DNA from: Lachnospiraceae bacterium
GTDB lineage: Bacteria > Bacillota > Clostridia > Lachnospirales > Lachnospiraceae
NCBI GenBank assembly: GCA_017520155.1
Contig: JAFXGR010000149.1
Span: 1 to 33,850, forward strand
Length of the DNA: 33,850 nt
Direction of reading: 5' to 3'
Under the pieces are notes generated by a model. That model saw nothing but the letters and a program-made list of their open reading frames with translations. It ran no database searches and had not been told where the DNA came from. The position numbers and the translations under genes were made by a program. Every line of letters begins with the position of its first letter. Position 1 is the stretch's first letter. Positions 15,905 to 23,182 of the stretch are shown piece by piece.

Positions 15905-16427
15905 GTTGACCGTACTTAGAATGATTATGATTCTGCCCTTTGTTGTGTTTATGCTTCTTCCGGATCTTATACCGGGAGGAAAATGGATCGCTCTTATTTT
16001 ATTTATTACAGCAAGTATGACAGACTGGCTGGATGGCTATTTGGCAAGAAAATATCATCTGGTAACAAATTTTGGGAAATTTATGGATCCCCTGGCAGAT
16101 AAGCTTTTAGTTTGTGCAGCCATGATTTGTCTGGTGGAAACAGGAAAAATTCCTTCATGGGTAGTGATTGTGATTATCAGCAGAGAATTTATTATCAGTG
16201 GATTTCGGTTAGTGGCCTCTGATAATGGAGTAGTAATTGCCGCCAGCTACTGGGGAAAATTCAAGACTGTTTTTCAAATGTTTATGATTATCTTTATGAT
16301 TGCGGATCTGGGAGGAATTTTTACGTTAATCTCTCAGGCTTTGATGTGGATTGCTTTGGCATTAACCATTATTTCTCTTTTAGACTATCTTTATAAAAAT
16401 AAAGAGGTAATGAAGGAAACAAAATAA
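15885..16427 (+). CDS. pgsA: CDP-diacylglycerol-glycerol-3-phosphate 3-phosphatidyltransferase
   Basis: 180 residues with several transmembrane helices. The CDP-alcohol phosphotransferase motif is complete: DWLDGYLARKYHLVTNFGKFMDPLAD, giving D-x2-D-G-x2-A-R-x8-G-x3-D-x3-D. This membrane enzyme makes phosphatidylglycerol phosphate, the first committed step to anionic phospholipids. It begins inside the end of rimO, with AGGAG 6 bases before the first of two adjacent ATG codons. Its place before cinA and recA is conserved in Bacillota. Confidence 0.95.
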   Translation: MMNLPNKLTVLRMIMILPFVVFMLLPDLIPGGKWIALILFITASMTDWLDGYLARKYHLVTNFGKFMDPLADKLLVCAAMICLVETGKIPSWVVIVIISREFIISGFRLVASDNGVVIAASYWGKFKTVFQMFMIIFMIADLGGIFTLISQALMWIALALTIISLLDYLYKNKEVMKETK

Positions 16428-16470
16428 ATTTTTTTAACGTTGTCTTATAAAGGAAAAAAGAAGGATAGAG

Positions 16471-16502
16471 TACCGGTGTTTTGTAAAAACAAGGCACCGG
16501 TA
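16471..16502 (+). other. Long hairpin between pgsA and cinA without a T-run
   Basis: TACCGGTGTTTTGT pairs with AACAAGGCACCGGTA around a three- or four-base loop, about 14 base pairs including two wobble pairs, and the outer eight are perfect. No U-run follows, and the cinA ribosome binding site begins some 17 bases later. It is more likely an RNA-processing or stability element, or a translational control, than a terminator. Confidence 0.55.
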
Positions 16503-16535
16503 TCCTCATATCTTCTTATAGGAGGATAGAAACTT

Positions 16536-17774
16536 ATGATTACAGAATTGATTTGTGTGGGAACGGAGCTATTACTGGGCAATATTGTAAATACTAATGC
16601 CGCTTATCTGGCACAGCAATGTGCCAATTTAGGACTGTCCTGTTATTATCAAAGTGTGGTGGGGGATAATGAGAATCGCCTTTGCCAAGTAATAAAAAGA
16701 GCACTGGAACGAAGTGATATTGTTATTTTATCCGGAGGACTGGGTCCTACTAAGGATGATCTGACGAAGGAATGTGTGGCAAAAGTTATGGGACTTGAGC
16801 TGATAAAGGATGAACATTCCGCCAAGCGTATTAAAGCTTATTTTCAGGCCAGAGGAATGGAGATTACGGACAATAACTGGAAGCAGGCTTATGCTCCCCA
16901 AGGGGCTCTGATTGTGGATAATCATAACGGAACAGCACCGGGGCTGATTATAAAGCAAGAGGAAAAGAGTGTTCTTCTTTTGCCGGGGCCTCCTATGGAA
17001 TTATATCCCATGTTTGAGCAGCAGATGATTCCCTATTTAAGAAGTCTTCAGCCGGGAATTATTTACTCTAAAACAGTAAAGCTTTGCGGAATAGGAGAGA
17101 GCAAGGCGGAGACCATGATTTTAGATTTGATTGAGGGACAGACTAATCCCACCATAGCTCCCTATGCCAAAACGGGGGAGGTACACTTTAGAGTAACGGC
17201 CAAGGCAGAAAGTCAGCAGGAGGCAGAGGAAAAAATGGAGCCTTTGTTGAAAACTCTTTTTGAACGCTTTGGGGATAAGATTTATACCCTTAAGGAAGAA
17301 GAAGCTCTGGAGCATAAAATAGTACAGCTGCTGGAAGAAAGAAATCTGCACCTTGGATTGGCAGAATCCTGTACAGGAGGACTGCTGGCAGGAAGGATTA
17401 CCAATGTGGCCGGTGCCTCCAAGGTGTTTACTACAGGGCTGGTAACCTATACCAATGAAGCAAAGGAGCAGCTTTTGGGAGTAAAAAAAGAAACCCTGGA
17501 GACTTACGGAGCAGTAAGTGCCAATACTGCCCAGGAGATGGTACAGGGAGTAATGGATAAATACGGTACTGAGGCAGCAGTAGCCATAACCGGTATTGCC
17601 GGTCCCGGAGGAGGAAGTGAAGAAAAACCGGTAGGTTTGGTGTATATTGGCTGTCAGGTAAAAGGAATCAGAAAGGTAAAAGAGTATCATTTTTCGGGAA
17701 ATCGGGAAAAAATAAGGCAGAATACGGTAACGGCAGCCTTAATTTTGCTTCGCCGCTGTATTTTGGAATCTTAG
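16536..17774 (+). CDS. cinA: CinA: competence/damage-inducible protein, nicotinamide-nucleotide amidohydrolase
   Basis: 412 residues in two domains. The N-terminal molybdopterin-binding-like (COG1058) domain has GTELLLGNIVNTNA, ILSGGLGPTKDD and LLLPGPPMEL. The C-terminal PncC-like domain has LAESCTGGLLAGRITNVAGASKVFTTGLVTY and ITGIAGPGGGSEEKPVGLVYIG. CinA proteins deamidate NMN and hydrolyse ADP-ribose in pyridine nucleotide repair; the name comes from competence operons where it precedes recA, as here. GGAGG is 10 bases before the ATG. In some bacteria cinA and recA are co-transcribed. Here over 500 bases, including a mobile element and a recA promoter, lie between them. Confidence 0.94.
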   Translation: MITELICVGTELLLGNIVNTNAAYLAQQCANLGLSCYYQSVVGDNENRLCQVIKRALERSDIVILSGGLGPTKDDLTKECVAKVMGLELIKDEHSAKRIKAYFQARGMEITDNNWKQAYAPQGALIVDNHNGTAPGLIIKQEEKSVLLLPGPPMELYPMFEQQMIPYLRSLQPGIIYSKTVKLCGIGESKAETMILDLIEGQTNPTIAPYAKTGEVHFRVTAKAESQQEAEEKMEPLLKTLFERFGDKIYTLKEEEALEHKIVQLLEERNLHLGLAESCTGGLLAGRITNVAGASKVFTTGLVTYTNEAKEQLLGVKKETLETYGAVSANTAQEMVQGVMDKYGTEAAVAITGIAGPGGGSEEKPVGLVYIGCQVKGIRKVKEYHFSGNREKIRQNTVTAALILLRRCILES

Positions 17775-17836
17775 ATAATTCCTTATCCGTCAGTTTGGAG
17801 AAAAAGAAGAAATAACATCAGGGAAATGTCTGGCAG

Positions 17837-17857
17837 GTTAAGAAAAATTATCTTAAC
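17837..17857 (+). other. Short hairpin in the cinA-recA gap
   Basis: GTTAAGA (17837-17843) and TCTTAAC (17851-17857) form a 7-bp stem with a 7-base loop, without a T-run. The gap from 17775 to 18029 holds nothing else I can support; a GCTTTG/CAAAGC inverted repeat (about 17929-17966) encloses an unplaced stretch. Confidence 0.35.
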
Positions 17858-18021
17858 TTACTGGACAAGAGCCTGAAAACACAGTAAAATAAAGAGAATT
17901 CATAAGCTTTGTTCAATAAAAGCACATCGCTTTGCATATCCGGCATTTCGCCACTATTTCAAAGCAAAAGAATAAAAAAATAAGGGGGGATGCCTATGGG
18001 GGAGGTTTATGGGAGATTATC

Positions 18022-18029
18022 GGTAAGTG
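18022..18029 (+). repeat. Target-site duplication, left copy (GGTAAGTG)
   Basis: GGTAAGTG directly abuts the left end of the mobile element and recurs exactly at 18174-18181 directly after its right end. Confidence 0.85.
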
Positions 18030-18173
18030 GTAACAGTTCAGCCTTCGGCTTTCTGTTACAGGCGACACCCACATTTAAAGTCGCTTACAGCGAGGCGGGT
18101 GTCGCTTTAGTTTTATTTACTCTTTCTTCCATGCCCAATCAGCAAAGTGATTGGGCATGGGGTGAACTGTTAC
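18030..18173. mobile_element. IS66-type MITE, copy 1 (upstream of recA)
   Basis: A 144-bp non-coding element. Left end GTAACAGTTCAGCC and right end ending GAACTGTTAC form terminal inverted repeats (11 bp perfect, 13 of 14). Perfect 8-bp duplications GGTAAGTG flank it. Internal hairpins: GCGACACCC/GGGTGTCGC (18062-18105) enclosing TCGCT/AGCGA, and CATGCCCAATCA/TGATTGGGCATG (18130-18159). The left 30 bases also fold alone, since GTAACAG recurs inverted at 18053-18059. Ends beginning GTAA with 8-bp duplications are characteristic of IS66-family elements, so a trans-acting IS66 transposase is inferred; none is in the window. A 62-codon frame across it is incidental. About 30 bases separate it from the recA -35 box. 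Confidence 0.85.
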
Positions 18174-18181
18174 GGTAAGTG
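18174..18181 (+). repeat. Target-site duplication, right copy (GGTAAGTG)
   Basis: Exact repeat of 18022-18029, immediately after the right terminal inverted repeat. Confidence 0.85.
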
Positions 18182-18202
18182 TTCTCAGTAGAGAAAAGAT
18201 AG

Positions 18203-18231
18203 TTGACAAAAACAAACAAGTGTTTTATATT
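18203..18231 (+). promoter_or_regulatory. recA promoter (TTGACA-17-TATATT)
   Basis: A perfect -35 TTGACA at 18203-18208 and TATATT at 18226-18231 with a 17-base spacer. The LexA box starts 14 bases after the -10, so repressor would cover the start of transcription. Confidence 0.8.
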
Positions 18232-18245
18232 ATGACTAAATAAAA

Positions 18246-18257
18246 GAACGTTTGTTC
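18246..18257. promoter_or_regulatory. LexA (SOS) box of recA
   Basis: GAACGTTTGTTC is a perfect match to the Gram-positive LexA core GAAC-N4-GTTC, placed between the recA promoter and its start codon. LexA repression relieved by RecA filaments is the expected control. Confidence 0.9.
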
Positions 18258-18298
18258 TGAACTGATATTAATACAGTTAAGTAAAAAGGAGAATGAAA

Positions 18299-19366
18299 AT
18301 GGATAGAGATGATAGATTAAAAGCACTGGATGCAGCTATTGGCCAATTGGAAAGACAGTATGGAAAAGGAACGGTAATGAAGCTGGGAGACCCTTCAGCT
18401 CAGATGCAGGTAGAGACCATCCCCACCGGTTCCCTTAGTTTAGATTTGGCTTTAGGACTGGGAGGAATCCCTAAGGGAAGAATTGTAGAGATATATGGTC
18501 CTGAGTCCAGCGGTAAGACAACCGTTACCTTACATATGATTGCAGAAGTACAAAAAAGAGGAGGAATTGCCGGCTTTATTGATGCAGAGCATGCCTTAGA
18601 TCCTATTTATGCTAAGAATATCGGAGTAGATATTGATAATTTATATATTTCTCAGCCGGACTGCGGAGAACAGGCTTTGGAGATTACAGAGACCATGGTA
18701 CGCTCAGGTGCAGTGGATATTGTGGTAGTGGACTCTGTTGCCGCCCTGGTACCTAAGGCTGAGATTGATGGGGATATGGGAGATTCTCACGTGGGTCTGC
18801 AGGCCAGATTAATGTCCCAGGCTCTTCGTAAGCTGACAGCAGTAATCAGTAAGTCAAATTGTACCGTAATCTTTATTAATCAGTTACGAGAAAAGGTAGG
18901 GGTAATGTTTGGAAATCCGGAAACCACTACCGGAGGTCGTGCATTGAAGTTTTATTCTTCCGTACGTCTTGATGTAAGAAGAATTGAATCCTTAAAGCAA
19001 AGCGGAGAGGTTGTAGGAAACAGAACCAGAGTAAAGGTAGTAAAGAATAAGATTGCTCCTCCCTTTAAGGAAGCAGAGTTTGATATTATGTTTGGAGAAG
19101 GAATTTCCCGTGTGGGAGATATTCTGGATCTGGCAGCAGAAAATAATATTGTAAATAAAAGCGGTGCTTGGTATGCCTATGATGGCAATAAAATTGGACA
19201 GGGACGGGAAAATGCAAAGAATTATTTAAAAGAAAATACACAGATTTGCGAAGAAATTGAAACCAAGGTAAGAGAGTTATTTGGTCTTACCGATGTGGTG
19301 GCAGCGGAAGAGGAGGAAAGTGCTTCTGCAAAGAAGTCCGGTAAAAGTAAGGCAGCAGAAGAATAA
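18299..19366 (+). CDS. recA: Recombinase RecA
   Basis: 355 residues from the ATG at 18299, which has AAAGGAG 8 bases upstream; an ATG six bases earlier is too close to it. Walker A is GPESSGKTT (about residues 67-75), Walker B is [12 protein letters not shown], and the DNA-binding loops follow ([19 protein letters not shown], then [26 protein letters not shown]). RecA carries out strand exchange in recombination and repair and triggers LexA self-cleavage. It has its own SOS-controlled promoter. The short tail is rich in acidic and Ala/Lys residues. recX follows after only five bases. Confidence 0.98.
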   Translation: MDRDDRLKALDAAIGQLERQYGKGTVMKLGDPSAQMQVETIPTGSLSLDLALGLGGIPKGRIVEIYGPESSGKTTVTLHMIAEVQKRGGIAGFIDAEHALDPIYAKNIGVDIDNLYISQPDCGEQALEITETMVRSGAVDIVVVDSVAALVPKAEIDGDMGDSHVGLQARLMSQALRKLTAVISKSNCTVIFINQLREKVGVMFGNPETTTGGRALKFYSSVRLDVRRIESLKQSGEVVGNRTRVKVVKNKIAPPFKEAEFDIMFGEGISRVGDILDLAAENNIVNKSGAWYAYDGNKIGQGRENAKNYLKENTQICEEIETKVRELFGLTDVVAAEEEESASAKKSGKSKAAEE

Positions 19367-19371
19367 AGGGT

Positions 19372-20007
19372 ATGGGGATCATCACCAAAATAGAACCCTT
19401 GGATGGGAAGAGAAGTAAAGTCTTTTTGGAAGAGGAATTTGCCTTTGTTTTGTATAAAGGAGAAATTAAACAATACAAAATTAAGGAAGGGGAAGTTCTC
19501 CCCCGGGAAACTTATGAAGAGATTATGCAGGTACTTCTTCCCAAAAGAGCAAAAAAACGGGCTTTATATTTACTGCAGAAAAGGTCATATACAGAAAAGA
19601 AGCTGTGGGATAAGCTACAGGAAGGCTGGTATCCAAGAGAAAGTATTGAACAGGCCATAGAATATGCAAAATCTTATCACTATCTGGATGATTATGCTTA
19701 CGCTTTAGACTATATTTTTTACCGTAAGGAAACCTTATCCCGAAAAATAATAGAAGAAAAGCTAAGACAAAAAGGAATTTCCTCCCAGATTCTTCAACAG
19801 GTTATGGGAGAAGCTTACAGCTGCAGAGAGGAAGAAGAAGAACTTCAATTACAGCAGGCACTAAAGCTTTTGAAAAAAAGATCTTACCACGGAGAAAATG
19901 AAGATCCTAAGGAATGGCAGAAGCAATATGCATACTTAAGTAGAAAAGGAATTTCCTCCGCTGTAATAAAAAAAGCCTTATCTCTATCAGTAGAATTTTT
20001 TGAATAA
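19372..20007 (+). CDS. recX: Regulatory protein RecX
   Basis: 211 residues made of tandem three-helix RecX repeats, visible as RAKKRALYLLQKRSYTEKKLWDKL, YLDDYAYALDYIFYRKETLSRKIIEEKLRQKGIS and YAYLSRKGISSAVIKKAL. RecX binds RecA filaments and inhibits or remodels them. It starts five bases after the recA stop with AAAGGG close to the ATG, so its translation is probably coupled to recA and its expression follows the SOS response. An N-terminal beta-rich extension (ITKIEPLDGKRSKVFLEEEFAFVLYKGEI) is common in Clostridia homologues. A strong hairpin terminator follows. Confidence 0.92.
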   Translation: MGIITKIEPLDGKRSKVFLEEEFAFVLYKGEIKQYKIKEGEVLPRETYEEIMQVLLPKRAKKRALYLLQKRSYTEKKLWDKLQEGWYPRESIEQAIEYAKSYHYLDDYAYALDYIFYRKETLSRKIIEEKLRQKGISSQILQQVMGEAYSCREEEEELQLQQALKLLKKRSYHGENEDPKEWQKQYAYLSRKGISSAVIKKALSLSVEFFE

Positions 20008-20019
20008 ATAAGAAGAATG

Positions 20020-20063
20020 AAAGAGTTAAATTGTATAAATATTTATACAATTTGACTCTTTTT
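20020..20063 (+). terminator. Terminator after recX
   Basis: A nearly continuous stem of about 20 bp: AAAGAGT...AAATTGTATAAAT pairs with ATTTATACAATTT...ACTCTTT, ending in TTTTT. The stem abuts the rny promoter, separating the recA-recX and rny transcripts. Confidence 0.85.
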
Positions 20064-20067
20064 CATA

Positions 20068-20096
20068 TTGACAGTTATATTTTTTTTGTATACAAT
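20068..20096 (+). promoter_or_regulatory. rny promoter (TTGACA-17-TACAAT)
   Basis: TTGACA (20068-20073) and TACAAT (20091-20096) with a 17-base spacer, starting five bases after the recX terminator. A possible second promoter is the extended -10 TGG-TACAAT at 20161-20169. Confidence 0.78.
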
Positions 20097-20181
20097 TAGT
20101 TTGTTGTAGATTGCTAAGGTGAGCGAACAAGAGAGTATGTTCGAATCTTATTTTAGATTATGGTACAATGAAAATTAAATA

Positions 20182-20194
20182 AGGAGGTGCTCCT
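20182..20194 (+). promoter_or_regulatory. rny ribosome binding site inside a small hairpin
   Basis: AGGAG-GTG-CTCCT is a perfect 5-bp inverted repeat whose left arm is the Shine-Dalgarno sequence. The AGGAGG also fixes the start at the ATG of 20199 rather than the in-frame GTG at 20187, which lies inside it. Confidence 0.55.
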
Positions 20195-20198
20195 GTAC

Positions 20199-21743
20199 AT
20201 GATGACAGTAATCAGTGTAGTAGTAGCTCTGATCGTTGCCATACCTGTAACCATAGCGGTGACTACTTCTTATCAGAAAAAGTCAGCGGCAAGTACAATT
20301 GGAACTGCAGAAGATAAGGCAAGAGAGATTATTGATGAAGCTCTGAAAACAGCGGAAAGTAAGAAACGTGAAGGCTTACTGGAAGTGAAGGAAGAATCTA
20401 TCCGTACCAAGAATGAATTGGACAAGGAGATTAAAGAGCGTCGTGCTGAGGTTCAGCGTTATGAACGAAGAATTCAGCAAAAAGAAGAAAATATCGATAA
20501 GAAATCAGAAGCTATTGAGAAGAAAGAGGCAAGCTTAAATGCTAAGGAAGAAGAACTTTCCAAGCAAAAAGAAAAGATTGCCAGACTGAATGAAGAACGA
20601 GTACAGGAACTGGAACGAATCTCAGGATTAACCACCGAACAGGCAAAAGAATACTTATTGAAAATTGTTGAAGAAGATGTAAAACATGAAACCGCCATTC
20701 TGATTAAAGAATTAGAAACAAGGGCAAAGGAAGAATCCGATAAGAAAGCAAAGGAATACATTGTTGAAGCCATTCAAAGATGTGCCGCAGACCATGTTTC
20801 CGAAAGTACTATTTCTGTAGTACAGCTTCCTAATGATGAAATGAAGGGAAGAATTATCGGTAGAGAGGGACGTAATATCAGAACTCTGGAAACCCTGACA
20901 GGTGTGGATCTTATTATTGATGACACACCGGAAGCTGTAGTCCTTTCAGCATTCGATCCAATCAGAAGAGAAGTGGCAAGAATTGCTCTGGAAAAACTGA
21001 TTGTAGACGGTCGTATTCATCCCGCAAGAATCGAAGAGATGGTTGAGAAGGCTCAAAGAGAAGTTGAGAGCATTATCAAAGAAGAGGGAGAGGCTGCAGT
21101 ACTTGAAGTTGGTGTTCACGGAATTCATCCGGAGCTGATTAAGCTTCTTGGTAAGATGAAATTCAGAACCAGTTATGGTCAAAATGCGTTAAAACATTCC
21201 ATTGAAGTGGCTCATTTAACAGGTTTGCTGGCTGCAGAATTGGGACTGGATATTCGTATGGCAAAACGTGCAGGTTTGCTTCACGATATCGGAAAAGCAG
21301 TTGATCATGAGATGGAAGGATCCCATATTCAATTAGGGTCAGAGCTTTGTCATAAGTATAAAGAGTCTGCAATTGTTATAAATGCAGTTGAATCTCATCA
21401 TGGAGATAAAGAACCAACCCATCTTATTTCTTACCTGGTACATGCAGCAGATGCTATTTCTGCAGCTCGTCCCGGTGCAAGAAGAGAAACACTGGAAACA
21501 TATACCAGTCGTTTAAAACAATTAGAAGAAATAACAAACAATTTCAAAGGTGTAGAAAAATCTTTTGCTATTCAGGCAGGTAGAGAGGTTCGTGTAATGG
21601 TAGTTCCGGATCAGATTACAGATGCTGACATGGTATTACTGGCACGTGATATTGCAAAACAGATTGAAACTGAATTGGAATATCCCGGACAGATTAAAGT
21701 AAACATGATCAGGGAAAGTCGTGTAATCGATTATGCTAAATAG
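20199..21743 (+). CDS. rny: Ribonuclease Y
   Basis: 514 residues from the ATG at 20199. Layout: one N-terminal transmembrane helix (residues 3-24), a long charged coiled coil (about 30-200), a KH RNA-binding domain with GREGRNIR (221-228), and an HD phosphohydrolase domain with the catalytic LHDIGK pair (H362, D363). RNase Y is the membrane-anchored endonuclease that starts bulk mRNA decay in many Bacillota. Its position after recA matches B. subtilis (ymdA). It has its own promoter and a clear terminator, so it is monocistronic here. Confidence 0.97.
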   Translation: MMTVISVVVALIVAIPVTIAVTTSYQKKSAASTIGTAEDKAREIIDEALKTAESKKREGLLEVKEESIRTKNELDKEIKERRAEVQRYERRIQQKEENIDKKSEAIEKKEASLNAKEEELSKQKEKIARLNEERVQELERISGLTTEQAKEYLLKIVEEDVKHETAILIKELETRAKEESDKKAKEYIVEAIQRCAADHVSESTISVVQLPNDEMKGRIIGREGRNIRTLETLTGVDLIIDDTPEAVVLSAFDPIRREVARIALEKLIVDGRIHPARIEEMVEKAQREVESIIKEEGEAAVLEVGVHGIHPELIKLLGKMKFRTSYGQNALKHSIEVAHLTGLLAAELGLDIRMAKRAGLLHDIGKAVDHEMEGSHIQLGSELCHKYKESAIVINAVESHHGDKEPTHLISYLVHAADAISAARPGARRETLETYTSRLKQLEEITNNFKGVEKSFAIQAGREVRVMVVPDQITDADMVLLARDIAKQIETELEYPGQIKVNMIRESRVIDYAK

Positions 21744-21760
21744 TATTAATTAGTTGAAAT

Positions 21761-21793
21761 AAAGACCGAAAATCTTAGATTTTCGGTCTTTTT
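21761..21793 (+). terminator. Terminator after rny
   Basis: AAAGACCGAAAATC and GATTTTCGGTCTTT pair perfectly around a TTA loop, followed by a T-run. Confidence 0.92.
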
Positions 21794-21811
21794 CAATTAA
21801 GGTTAATCTGT

Positions 21812-21840
21812 TTGCCATGTATATAGCCAATTTTTATGGT
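21812..21840 (+). promoter_or_regulatory. Candidate promoter for the NUDIX gene
   Basis: TTGCCA (21812-21817) and TATGGT (21835-21840) with a 17-base spacer, just after the rny terminator. Confidence 0.4.
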
Positions 21841-21956
21841 GTAATGATGAAATGTTCAATAAAGAATTTGGAAAGGTATACACGGAAAACCATTTTGCAT
21901 TTTTAAGAATATTTATATTGCCGGGTAATTTTTTGGGAAATCTGGAGGAAAAAGGA

Positions 21957-22502
21957 ATGGAAAAATTTGAACGTTTAGAAAGAAAGATTATCGCTAAGGG
22001 AACCATTATTGATTATTGTCAGGATACTATAAAAACGCCTTCCGGTCATATTGTCACCTGGGATTTTATTGATAATAAGGGGGCATCAGCCGTAATTCCC
22101 GTGAGAGAGGATGGAAAGATTTTTATGGTACGCCAGTATCGTAATGCACTGGAACGGGAAACACTGGAAATACCGGCGGGAGGATTAAAGGATAGAAATG
22201 AGGATCCAAAAGCGGCAGCAGCAAGGGAGCTGGAGGAGGAAATAGGATATACTTCAGATTCTTTAACCTGGCTGTTGAGCCTGCGGACTACCGTAGCCTT
22301 TTGTAATGAGAAAATCGATATTTATGTTGCAGATAACTTAAAGAAAAGCAGGCAGAATTTGGATGAGGATGAGGTGATTGAAGTGGAAGCTTATTCCTTA
22401 GAAGAACTTTGCTCCATGATTTATGAAGGAAAGATTGAGGATTCCAAAACGATAGCGGCAATTATGAGTTATAAAAATTTGGTAAGCAGACAGGAAAGAT
22501 AA
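21957..22502 (+). CDS. nudF: NUDIX hydrolase, ADP-ribose pyrophosphatase type
   Basis: 181 residues from MEKFERLERK, with GGAGG 8 bases upstream; a longer in-frame start at 21852 has no such signal and an atypical N-terminus. The NUDIX box is complete, from GGLKDRNED to AAARELEEEIGY, matching G-x5-E-x7-REUxEExGU. The upstream stretch VRQYRNALERETLEIPAGG is the usual ADP-ribose pyrophosphatase context. It hydrolyses ADP-ribose to AMP and ribose 5-phosphate. In B. subtilis nudF lies next to spoIIM, and a SpoIIM-like gene follows here after about 50 bases, which supports the assignment. Confidence 0.9.
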   Translation: MEKFERLERKIIAKGTIIDYCQDTIKTPSGHIVTWDFIDNKGASAVIPVREDGKIFMVRQYRNALERETLEIPAGGLKDRNEDPKAAAARELEEEIGYTSDSLTWLLSLRTTVAFCNEKIDIYVADNLKKSRQNLDEDEVIEVEAYSLEELCSMIYEGKIEDSKTIAAIMSYKNLVSRQER

Positions 22503-22555
22503 AGAAAAAAGAAGCATATACTGTACTAAGATGGAGATGAGAGGCAGTAAATTTT

Positions 22556-23128
22556 TTGAAAAAACTTACGTTAAAAAGGGTTCCTCCCACACTATGTTTA
22601 GGGTGCATTTTTTTACTGGGATTTATTATGGGGGTTGTGTTAACTGTACAAAGAGGACAGTCAGCTTCCTTGAATGAGGAAATATTCAGCCCTGATTTTT
22701 TTTACCGGTTAAAGAATGTATCTATAGACAGTAAAGCATTAATGTTTATATCTTTATGGAAGCGTTTTTGTGTTTTCTTTCTTCTGTGGTTTATGGTAAC
22801 CTCCAGCTTTACCCCATGGTGCTATGGAGCATATGCCTGGGGAATGGGATTTTTTACAGGAAGAACAATGGAAATATTAATTCTGTACTATGGATTGACA
22901 GGAATAGGAATTTATAGTCTGCTGGTTCTTCCCCATGGTTTTTTCTATTTTCTGGGTTATAGTATTCTTTTGATTCAGGGGATGAATAGAAAGAAAGAAA
23001 GAGGGGGGTTTTTGGAAACAGAAGAAAGAAGAGAAAGGAAAAAGAAAATCCTGATGGCCATGGTTCTTCTCTTTTTTGGCTGCTTTTTAGAGGGATATTG
23101 TAATTTGTTTACTTTAATTTATTTGTAA
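22556..23128 (+). CDS. spoIIM: SpoIIM-like membrane protein
   Basis: 190 residues from a TTG codon, the first possible start after an in-frame stop; GAGG lies 11 bases upstream. Five hydrophobic segments are visible: about residues 13-31, 63-83, 88-100, 104-140 and 163-189. The overall plan, a central HG motif (LPHGFFYFLGYSILL) and the closing GCFLEGYCNLF, fit the stage II sporulation protein M family, part of the DMP machinery for engulfment. Sequence conservation is modest and the neighbourhood (nudF) carries much of the weight. If correct, it supports a spore-forming lineage. The stop codon lies inside the terminator stem. Confidence 0.62.
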   Translation: MKKLTLKRVPPTLCLGCIFLLGFIMGVVLTVQRGQSASLNEEIFSPDFFYRLKNVSIDSKALMFISLWKRFCVFFLLWFMVTSSFTPWCYGAYAWGMGFFTGRTMEILILYYGLTGIGIYSLLVLPHGFFYFLGYSILLIQGMNRKKERGGFLETEERRERKKKILMAMVLLFFGCFLEGYCNLFTLIYL

Positions 23129-23168
23129 CGATTCAAAGCCGGTCCGGCTCTGAATCGTTACTTTTTTT
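23125..23168 (+). terminator. Terminator after the spoIIM-like gene
   Basis: GTAACGATTCA (23125-23135) and TGAATCGTTAC (23151-23161) are perfect inverted copies enclosing an inner AGCCGG/CCGGCT stem, then seven T residues. It includes the stop codon. The T-run serves the plus strand only. Confidence 0.9.
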
Positions 23169-23182
23169 ATCTGTTTATGAAG

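Noticed and set aside
17121-17690. A 189-codon antisense frame within cinA
   Set aside because: Cys/Ser/Phe-rich composition typical of an antisense shadow, no ribosome binding site, and cinA is intact on the other strand.
17990-18178. A 62-codon frame upstream of recA that could be called a small gene
   Set aside because: It runs straight through MITE copy 1 and its flanking duplication, has no family resemblance, and the equivalent frame is interrupted by stops in copy 2.
20124-20143. CGAACA-N8-TGTTCG upstream of rny as a second LexA box
   Set aside because: The Gram-positive LexA core needs GAAC-N4-GTTC; here the half-sites are too far apart.
23125-23161. GTAACGATTCA...TGAATCGTTAC as a third, minimal MITE relative
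   Set aside because: It begins with GTAAC and contains AGCC/GGCT like the MITE ends, but no 8-bp direct repeat flanks it and it has the T-run of a terminator.
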